Of a stretch of DNA of 64,000 nucleotides, positions 56,275 through 64,000 are shown piece after piece; position 1 is the first letter of the stretch, and each line of letters opens with the position of its first letter. The notes under the pieces were generated by a model. The model was not told the origin of the DNA, did no database searches, and was given only the letters and a program-made list of their open reading frames with translations. The DNA comes from Massariosphaeria phaeospora. Its lineage: Eukaryota; Ascomycota; Dothideomycetes; Pleosporales. The stretch spans positions 682,001-746,000 of the forward strand of contig JAADJZ010000012.1 in the NCBI GenBank assembly GCA_011032825.1, given 5' to 3'. The translations under genes were made by a program, and so were the position numbers.

Positions 56275-58560
56275 GGCGGTTGGTAATTGGAGAGAGGAGC
56301 GTGTCGGTCAGGGCCGGTCGTCAAGGTTTTGCTCTGGACAAATTGGACCTTATCATCCACGCTAGCTGCTCCCTAGTGCTAGTGAACCGTCCATGACATC
56401 GACGCGAACCTTGGAATCGCGATTACGGCGGCGGGTGGTGGGTGGTCTGTGGGCGCCGCGCCCCACCCCACCACAGCGTTGCCAAGCCCGCTCCCAGTGC
56501 GCATTGACACCCGCCACCACGTCGCCGCCTCGTTGGTCTCCATTGTTCTTCCAAGCTTGCCCGACTCGTTCCAACCGCCTCGCGACGCCGTCAACGTCAT
56601 GCTCCTCCAGCTCCAGCAGCAATGGCCTCCGCCGCCGTGGCTGTCCGCTACATGGGCGGCCTTCACACCGTCTGTTACGCGCCCGCCCGTTCCCCTCACC
56701 GTATGCAGCAGCTATCCGAACCTTGCGAGCAAACATGTGAGCTGCATGCGCCTTTTATCACACCGACAATCGCACGAGACGCTGCCTTCCCCTCATTGTG
56801 CAACCGCACGCCTGTGCACTATATGACCTCACGCTCCCGCAGTGGCTCCCTCCAATCACAGTTCGAGACCCTGCCATGCGAGCAGTGAGATGCTCAACGA
56901 GGCTCCGAATGCCTTATCTCTCCATCCGGTCTGACACCTTGTTCTCAAACTAAGTGTGGCGCTGTCCTCATGATCAGTACTACCGCAGCCGTGCCGCAAA
57001 AGGAAGCGCTAGAGAGCACCATCCTGAGTCGCTTCCGTTGCGCCTCACGGCAGGGTCCCGAGGAATGACCGTGCTCCCCTTGTTCCGAAACACAGCTTAT
57101 ATAGCATCGGCACGGCAACCCCAGGGCCGCTTCTATTGAACAGAAACGGGGCTCGTTTACCGATTGAGACAGACTCATGATACGCCGCCCTGCGCAGTAT
57201 GAAAGATATCTGCGGGTTGAGTGACCTTCATTCTTGGATCTTTGCAACGGCTTGGTTGTGCCCAACATCCTAGGTACTCAATGCAAGAGGGTGTGGTCAG
57301 GACTGACATGGAAGTTGATTCTTGCCAAAACGGCGATGATGCTCACTAGTCACAGATCCTTGGAACGCATCATTCTTCATCGTCATCTACGAAGTCAGCA
57401 ATTACCACCCGACATTTTCCACGATTCATGGTGCTCATGACTTGCAATCTTGTCACCGGTCAGGACATTTGTAACATTTCGGAGATAAACGACTCTACAT
57501 TCACATCTGCTTTCTATTGACTGTCATTTTGAGGTAAAGAAATCGGCCAAACAAGTTTTCATGTAACCCTTTCCATGGAAAAGTCGCTGTTATTCCATTT
57601 ACGAAATCCATATCTCATTATATTGGCCCGAAGCCTGCGAAACTGTTATGATGGCCTGCTCATGGCCCCAAAAGCCTCTGACCTTGTCGACAAGATACGC
57701 GCACCAAGGCTATATCGGGGGCTGCACCACAAACTACTTGGTCTCGAAGTACTATCACCAAAATCGACTCATGTATTGAATCCAACATATCTGTGTACAC
57801 GCAAAGCCGCTCTACGCATCTTGATGACGAACGCTAGAGACCAGCCTCCCAACTAAGGCTTTTAGGCTGATGTTCGACTCTAAGAAATCTAGGAAGATCC
57901 TGATGATGAAATATTCTAAAATCAAAAGCGTATCTTGAGCAAGTTAATCTCGCGTCGTACTCTAGCTCTTGTCAGATATATATCAGGAACTCCACAACAA
58001 ACATGACTTGGATCATGAATAGTTCTGCTTTGACAAGAATAGCTGACATTGATGGTATCTCGAAAGCCCCACAACTTATTTATTATGGTTGTCTTCGAGT
58101 ACTGTCACTTTGTGTCCCTAATCATATATCTTTCCGGTATAGTCGCAGTCAATATATATATTCTCTCTTCAACCCCAAGCTTACTCCTCTCCACCTTCGT
58201 CTTCCTCGCTGAGCATAAAACTTGGACAAGAAGTGTTCTATGTGAACTTTGTCTAAAAAGCCGCAGCATACGTGCACATGTCTGTCTTCTGCGTCAGCGA
58301 CCACTATCAAAACCACGTTCTATCCGTGGCATGTTCCCCAGTCAAGCCAGTCGTATGCCACTCTCGAACACAGTCACGATAATGCTGAATATTGGTAAAA
58401 TTGCTGCAATGAGAATAGCAATGAGCCCGCCTCTATAGTCGTCAGCCTGAAGATTCAGTGTAAAAAGTGGTAATTGTCGTGCATGGCAGCAGTGTCCCCG
58501 AAATAAAAAATCAACGCCATGATTTACATGTCCGAGTGGCTTCTGTCCAGCCCCGCAATA
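56275..58560. other. Gene-free flank of the repeat island
   Basis: AT content rises from left to right. Only incoherent ORFs. A minus-strand hydrophobic stretch (reads GGLIAILIAAILPIFSIIVT near 58370-58435) could be a relic of a membrane protein but has no start or context. The last ~60 nt resemble the end of the tandem unit that follows, so a further eroded copy may lie here. Confidence 0.35.
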
Positions 58561-59320
58561 ACACTACACTTAAAACCACCAGCACCGTTTCATGTGTTCT
58601 TGAGACTACAGTGCGTCATATATATACTACGCTTCTCTTCGGCCTTTCTGCCCTCTCCTTACGAACACGCAAGTCCCACTATTCTAAAATTCAATAAAAC
58701 CAGAACCCATGTGTCGCTGGGCCAGCACCTCGTCGCTCTGAGACTGAGATTCTTACAGACTCGAGAAGTAAAAAAACGATCGAACAGACCCTCCATGTTT
58801 GACTGGCCTGTCTGGCTTTAAAACAACACTACACTTAAATCCAATAGAAGCTTCGCGGATGTTGCCGCGACCTCAGTGCCACGGACGTATACGACACTCT
58901 TCTCTTCGGTCTCTCCTCACGAACACGAAAATCCGACCTCTCAAAACCCTGCAGCGATGATCGACATGTGTCGCTGCACTCGCACCCTATCTCTCTTAAA
59001 TTCGAAGGGCTTATAGACTCCGCAAAAGAAAATACTTCGAACAACTTCCTGTCCAACTAGCCCCTATCCGGCCCTAAAACAACAGAAGAGACAGCTATGT
59101 TGCTGCGACCACCTCGGTGCATGTATACATATATATATACGCTTTCTCTTCGGTCTTTCTTCTTCGTCTCCTTACGAACACACAAGTCCGGCAATCAAAT
59201 AAAACTCGAAAAAGTCAGCCACATGTGCCGCTGTCCCAGTACCTTCTTTCTCTAAAATCAATTCGAAACGGACTCATGTCCTGTGCTCCCTCTCCGCTAA
59301 AACGAATGTACACCTAACAA
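58561..59320. repeat. Three degenerate tandem copies of a ~256-265-bp unit
   Basis: Unit starts are near 58561, 58826 and 59081. All three share, in order, aaaacaaca, CTTCTCTTCGGTCT-type, CTCCTTACGAACAC.CAAGTCC-type and CATGTG(T/C)CGCTG blocks, separated by diverged sequence. Reading frames differ between copies, so a protein origin is unlikely. Function unknown. Confidence 0.75.
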
Positions 59321-59570
59321 CATGCGGTCGCTCTGCTCTGCCTCGTCCTGGATCCAGACCCAACTCCAACTCTACACCCAACTTACACGTACACCCTCAA
59401 TGTCACTACAAAGGACACATGCCGTGGAGGCAGCAGTTCTTCGCTAGAACGTTATACAACCGCAGGCATGCTCCTAGATTCAGAGCGGTTGTTTAAATCA
59501 AGGGAATTGTTCTCAATGTGGGCTGTGGGGAGATTTTTGCTGGTTTTGAAACGGGAAATGGTTGTCAACA
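59321..59570. other. Spacer between the two repeat families
   Basis: No gene or clear repeat copy. Confidence 0.3.
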
Positions 59571-62375
59571 TGGCGGTGTCTGTGACTGGTGCTGAAGATA
59601 TCGAAACTAGATTATAAACGTCTGATGGGGTGGGTGAGACGGTCTGGCTGCGGAAGATATCAAAACCGTTTTGAAAGAGAGCGGATGAGTGAGATGGTTT
59701 CGCTGCGGAAGATAACAAAATTTTCAACACATGGTTTTATGAGCGAGACGTTGCGGTGACGAAAAAATATACAACAAAAAACTCCCTTCTCTTTGAGATA
59801 TGGTTCAAAAGTACAAAAAGGCCCTAATATGGACTGGATTGCCTTTTCTAGAAAATACACTCCATCAATGTGATGTGCGTTGCGAAGTCGGATCCAGATT
59901 CAAAAATCAAAATCAGACAAGGTCAAGCTGATGCAACGATCAAGTATCTGCAGCGTTTTAGTGTCGTGCTGGCTTCCAATCCAGACTCCTGACCGAGTTA
60001 CTTTTTCTAAAAAGGTCTTTCTCGCTGACCTCATGTGCGTTGCGGAGTCGGGTTCGAAAAAACAGGATAGCCAGAACGCTATAAATGAGTTCCTCGTTGT
60101 CGCATGGTGGCTTTCGGGATTGGATGCAATGCGTATAATTAAAGGATGCGATAAAGAATGCATGAGTGAGACTGTGCGGAACTTGGATACTGTGTTTGGG
60201 GGGATATCAAACTTGGGGGAAACAAAGTTCATGAGTAGACTTGCTGGAACTGATACATCATACGGTCGCTATTGAAACAGGGTGATGATGAGTATATGAG
60301 CGAGACTGTCTGAAATTTGTACACACTATTTCAAACACGATTGACACAGACTACATGAGGAAGACTCGCTGGACCTCATACACCATGTCACTATCAAAAT
60401 GGGTAGAAAATGAAGTCATGGAGAAGACTGCTCGGAACCTGTACACACTATTTCACCAAACATCAAAATTCCCGAAATTCGATTTCATGAGCGAGATTCC
60501 CCAGAACCCATACCTACTATTTCGCTAGCAAAATTCGTGGACATCGAATCCATGAGTGAGACTCCCCGGAACCGACAAACATCCCGTTAATCAAAATTAG
60601 TGGATACAGAGTTCTATCTATGAGTGAGACTGTCTGCGACCCCCAACACAGAATATTTCGCTATTAAAACTAATCGACAACGAACTGATATGTGAGACTT
60701 CTGAGAAATTAAACATACTATCCTACTGTAAAATCCCATGCAGACCAGCGATGAGCAAGACTTTCTGGAACGGAGATATATCTTACGACAATATCAAAGC
60801 CTGCGGAATCAGCAGTAATGAGCGAGACTTGCTGGAACTAAGACTTACATTCCCGCTATTGAAAGCTCTAGGGGATTGGATTCATGAGCGGAACTGCCTT
60901 GGACCAACACAGAAATTATATCGCTATCAAGATTCGTAGACGTAGAATTTGATGAGCGAGACTTTTCGGACCCGATATGCACCATCTCACTACAAAAACT
61001 CATCGCTCCATAAAATGAGCAGGACTCTCTAGAACGAAAATATATCTTGCTTAACTGTCATGAGCGAGACTCTCGGAATCAATATACACTATCTCGTTCC
61101 CAAAAACGCCGCCCTGGAGTGCATGAGCGAAACCGCCTTGGAGAAACACACATCATAGCGCTATCAAAACCTGTTCCTACAGTTAATGTGTGAGACTTTT
61201 CGGAACCGATACGCACCATCCCACAACAAAAGTAGTTCCACTCAAGGTATGAGCGAGACTCTCTGGAACGAAAAAATTACTCACTATCAAAACTTGTACA
61301 TTGACCTCGCATGTGGGAGACCTCGCCAGATCTGATACACACTATCTTGTTAGCAAAATGGTTCACGCGGAACATGATGTGCGAGACTGCCCCAACCCAA
61401 GCCAACACACTCTCTCTCACTATTGAAGTCCTTTTAAACCAAGCTCTATGATTTCGCGGGACTTCTCGGAGCCAGTACAACCCTATCCCTAGAAACTCAA
61501 GCACCTCTCCGCTATGAGCAGGACTCTCTGGGACGGAGACATACCGCACTATCAAACGATGAATAGAGCAACCCATGAGCGAAACTTTCCAACATCGAAA
61601 CCCGCTCTCCCGTGGGCCGTTACTAAAAGCCATGAACATGGAATACGATGTGCGAGACTGTCGGGAACGGATTTACACCATCTATCACGCTATCAAAACC
61701 CTACAACGCAAGGCCCTATGATGAGCGCGACTCCCCAGAATAAATATACACCAAAACTGAAAACTTACCGCTGCCTGCTACATGAGCGAGACTCTCTGGA
61801 TCGAATACATAGACACCAAAAGTTAAAACTTACCAACACTGAATTCATGAGCGAGACTCCCCGGATCGGATACACACCAAAATTAAAAGAAACTGGGGGA
61901 TAGGCTATGAGCGAGACCGTCCAGAACGGATAAATCCGCACCAAAAGGCTACCGCTGTGGCGGCCATGAGCGAGAGTTCGCGCAACGGATAAATATACAC
62001 CAAAACGGCTCTTGCGACCGAGCTATGAGCGAGACTCCCGGAACGGATACACACCAAAATAAAAACAATCTAGGAAAGATTCTATGAGCGAGACTGTTCG
62101 GAACGGATACACACCCAAAATAAAAAGAAACCAAGAAAGGGTCGATGAGCGAGACTCCCTAGACAAATATACACTAAAACTGCAATCGAAAACGCGTTAT
62201 GAGCGAGACTCTCTAGAATTGATGCATACGTACCAAGCCCGTTGAAGATTGTTAAAATGGATCGAAAGCGATCTGATGAGCGAGACTTGCCAGAACGGAT
62301 GGATACACACCAAAATTTAGAATTGGACGAAACCCAATCGATGAGCGAGACTGCGAAGAACCCACCACGCAACAT
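59571..62375. repeat. Degenerate ~64-bp interspaced tandem repeat array (about 38-40 units)
   Basis: Conserved unit: ATGAGCGAGACT, then a short CTC/GTC-type link, then GGAACGGATACACACCAAAA or a longer variant with ...TATCTCACTATCAAAA, followed by a unit-specific tail of roughly 15-30 nt. Unit starts read by eye from 60162: 60231, 60296, 60355, 60418, 60487, 60552, 60620, 60690, 60751, 60818, 60894, 60952, 61015, 61060, 61123, 61186, 61249, 61311, 61377, 61448, 61514, 61575, 61648, 61721, 61792, 61847, 61907, 61966, 62025, 62084, 62145, 62199, 62276, 62341; spacing 45-77, mean 64 nt. More eroded copies sit at 59631, 59685 and 59739. Spacing is not a multiple of three and stops interrupt every frame, so it is not a coding repeat. 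Mapping was done by reading, so exact limits may shift by a few bases. Confidence 0.85.
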
Positions 62376-63130
62376 ACATACCCACCCACTCTCTTCCTGC
62401 CCTACACGATACCAGTTCTATCAGAACCTGCTACAACTGCCGCAATGGTGCCAAAATCTTTACTCGCTCTCGCTCATGTCTCTTGTGCCGCTGCTTCCTC
62501 GCGCAAAGTAACGCGCAACCCCTTCGCATCTCCTCTTCATCTTCACATCCAAACAAATCTCTTCGCCGGTCAGGCCATGATTCGTCTTGGACAGCGCTGT
62601 GGCTCCGGCAGCGATAAGGGAGGTTCGGGAGACGGGTGATTAGGTACATAAACCCGCTTGGAAGTGCTTCTGGAGGATACATTAGAGGCCGGCTCTGTGC
62701 GGAGAGTCTAAAACACTACCGTCGCCGCCATGTCCATGGTTTGTGGCCGGAAGAGTAAAAGGGAACGGGAGAAGAACCATGGGTGCGGACGGAATGGAAT
62801 TTGCGCGCGGTGGTTAGAAGGTACGAGTCGTCGGTCATGTTGGCGCGAGGAAGGGGACGATAAAAACTGCGGACCTCGCCCGCGATGGGGCGGTTGAGAA
62901 AGGAGAAAGCCCAGGCATTCGGGTACGGGAGGGTGCCGCTCGTGGAACTGGGCTGATGATGATGGTGAGCAACATGCCTGACATGCGGTGGAAGATTTAC
63001 CCGCTGCCTGGGCTACACACTGTCGCAGTCTGCGCATGCGAGATGCTATCCTACCTTTTCAGCACGCAGTATAATGTACAATATATTCACAGGCGCTTTT
63101 CTTCTGCCACCCCAAACCACTACAACTATC
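62376..63130. other. Right flank of the repeat island
   Basis: No confirmed gene. A sequence at 62460-62485 reads ctcgctctcgctcatgtctc, an inverted partial match to the array core. A 40-codon minus-strand ORF (62838-62716, MTDDSYLLTTARKF start) is noted but unsupported. Confidence 0.35.
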
Positions 63131-64000
63131 CTATAACGCTCGGGCTGTCTCAAGCAGATGTCGCATTCTCCCTAGCAGCCACGAATCGTTGGGCAATGTC
63201 GGCTCAGCAACCCATAGCCTGGTGGTTTCCTCCTCCATGCTGTGAAAAGCCTCGCCAAGAATCTGCTCTACCCGCTGTGCCTCTTCGGCCATGGGCATGT
63301 CGGCCCCGAGGACAGTGCGCGCGGTCCTGAGCGCGGTCCAGACGGGCAGGAGCTCGTCTAGGGTCTGTAAGACGGATCTGGTGGCTCGGATTTGGACATT
63401 GCGAGTAGAGCTGGAGAAGTTTGACGGGTGCTGGAGGCGGGCGACTTCGGCGGAAATTAGGGTCTGTTTGACGCGGGTTTGTTAGGGCGGCCGAGATTTG
63501 TCGTCGCAAGTGGGGGTTGGCTTACATTTGCTTCGTGGTTGTGCGTCAACGCGTGCATGAGCCTCCGGGCGTACTTTTGGACTGGCGCTTTGTCGCCGCC
63601 GTGGAGCTTCGCAAGAGCAGCCACCAGCTCCAACAGCACGGCAATGACCATATGATGCGACTGTGTTTTTCCCAGGTGCTCCTTGTCCTCCATGCCCTCC
63701 ACGGCCTGCTCCGCAAAGCCGAGCGCCTTACGTGTCTCGTCTGCGGCCCAACCGGACTCAGCTGCCTTGTTGTGGATGGCGAAGAAGATGAAGCGCGTGG
63801 TGCCGAAGTCGCAGTATCGTATCCCAGTATATTTTGACCGCTGCAACGCCTTGATAGCGAGGTTGAGATGCCCGGCTGCGAGCAGTCGCCGCATCATCTT
63901 CTCGCGCACGTTGGGCTGGACGAAGAGGCGTGCATTCTCGTTGCCTTCCAGCACACGCAGCACATTTTCCCAGTCGTTGTCCGTCTGGCTGAGATCCAGC
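63131..64000 (-). CDS. Conserved fungal protein, helical-repeat-like, C-terminal part (gene continues past the right edge)
   Basis: Two exons seen: from the right edge (64000) to 63526, and 63463-63131, joined in phase 0; 158 plus 111 codons including the stop. The visible part is all-helical in character: VREKMMRRLLAAGHLNLAIK, DFGTTRFIFFAIHNKAAESG, ETRKALGFAEQAVEGMEDKE, VLLELVAALAKLHGGDKAPV, SVLQTLDELLPVWTALRTAR and MAEEAQRVEQILGEAFHSME, finishing NDSWLLGRMRHLLETARAL. This pattern of paired amphipathic helices resembles PPR/TPR-like proteins of fungal mitochondria, but no motif is diagnostic and the N-terminus is missing, so the function is open. Confidence 0.7.

Noticed and set aside
61277..61903. 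Proteins encoded by the array (e.g. 120- and 129-codon ORFs) or a repeat-core peptide precursor
   Set aside because: Unit spacing is not a multiple of three, frames break after a few units, and both strands give equally short ORFs. A tandem RiPP-like precursor would need frame-preserving units and a signal peptide.
60162..62375. Prokaryotic CRISPR array
   Set aside because: The genome is clearly fungal, unit length varies from 45 to 77 nt, cores are degenerate, and there are no cas genes or leader.
62716..62838. 40-codon ORF MTDDSYLLTTARKF...
   Set aside because: Too short to support; no family or neighbouring exon found.

Overview
The window is nuclear DNA of a filamentous ascomycete (Pezizomycotina, quite possibly a Dothideomycete). 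The evidence is short introns of about 45-130 nt with GTRNGT donors, CTRAC-like branch sites and (C/T)AG acceptors; genes closely packed on both strands; fungal-only families (Pth11/rhodopsin-type membrane protein, DUF4048-like protein, STE23, TIM22); and a split between GC-rich gene blocks and less coding, AT-richer stretches. There are no operons and no bacterial features. Exon structures were built by hand from splice signals and reading-frame continuity, so individual junctions are predictions.

Layout. 0-10.6 kb is a gene block: a partial N/Q/Y-rich protein, a small mitochondrial membrane protein, a His-motif hypothetical protein, the M16 metalloprotease STE23/IDE, an EthD-domain protein, an MPP6-like exosome cofactor with an added zinc knuckle, and mitoribosomal bL27m. 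10.6-13.7 kb is gene-poor and holds two perfect palindromes. 13.7-25.4 kb carries a seven-helix membrane protein, V-ATPase subunit A (9 exons), the dynamin VPS1, a probable solo LTR, a class III CoA-transferase and an acid-ceramidase/NAAA-type amidase. 25.4-34.4 kb is sparse: a small secreted SnoaL-like protein, a charged hypothetical protein, tRNA-Lys(CUU), an F-box/ankyrin protein and a single-pass membrane protein. 34.6-38.4 kb holds pICln, a WDR83/MORG1-type WD40 protein and NOB1. 38.4-41.9 kb is empty apart from low-value ORFs. 41.9-56.3 kb has a hypothetical protein, a dense microsatellite/G4 cluster, TIM22, a large repeat-rich DUF4048-like protein, a GCK/Ste20 kinase of the SID1/NAK1 type and an MFS transporter. 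56.3-63.1 kb is a repeat island, and the window ends inside a conserved fungal gene on the minus strand.

Functionally most genes are housekeeping: mitochondrial import and translation (TIM22, bL27m, the Mrx15-like protein), vacuole and endomembranes (V-ATPase A, VPS1), RNA metabolism (MPP6-like, NOB1, pICln) and signalling (GCK kinase, WD40 scaffold). They do not form a pathway cluster.

The most unusual object is at about 59.6-62.4 kb: roughly 38-40 copies of a degenerate unit, mean spacing about 64 bp. Each has a conserved start (ATGAGCGAGACT, then a GGAAC...ACACCAAAA-type block) and a variable stretch of roughly 15-30 nt. The layout resembles an interspaced repeat array, the copies form two subfamilies, and they become more uniform toward the right end. 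A second tandem family (256-265 bp units) sits just to its left. I know of no described element that matches; it may be an undescribed minisatellite or the remains of a satellite-like element.
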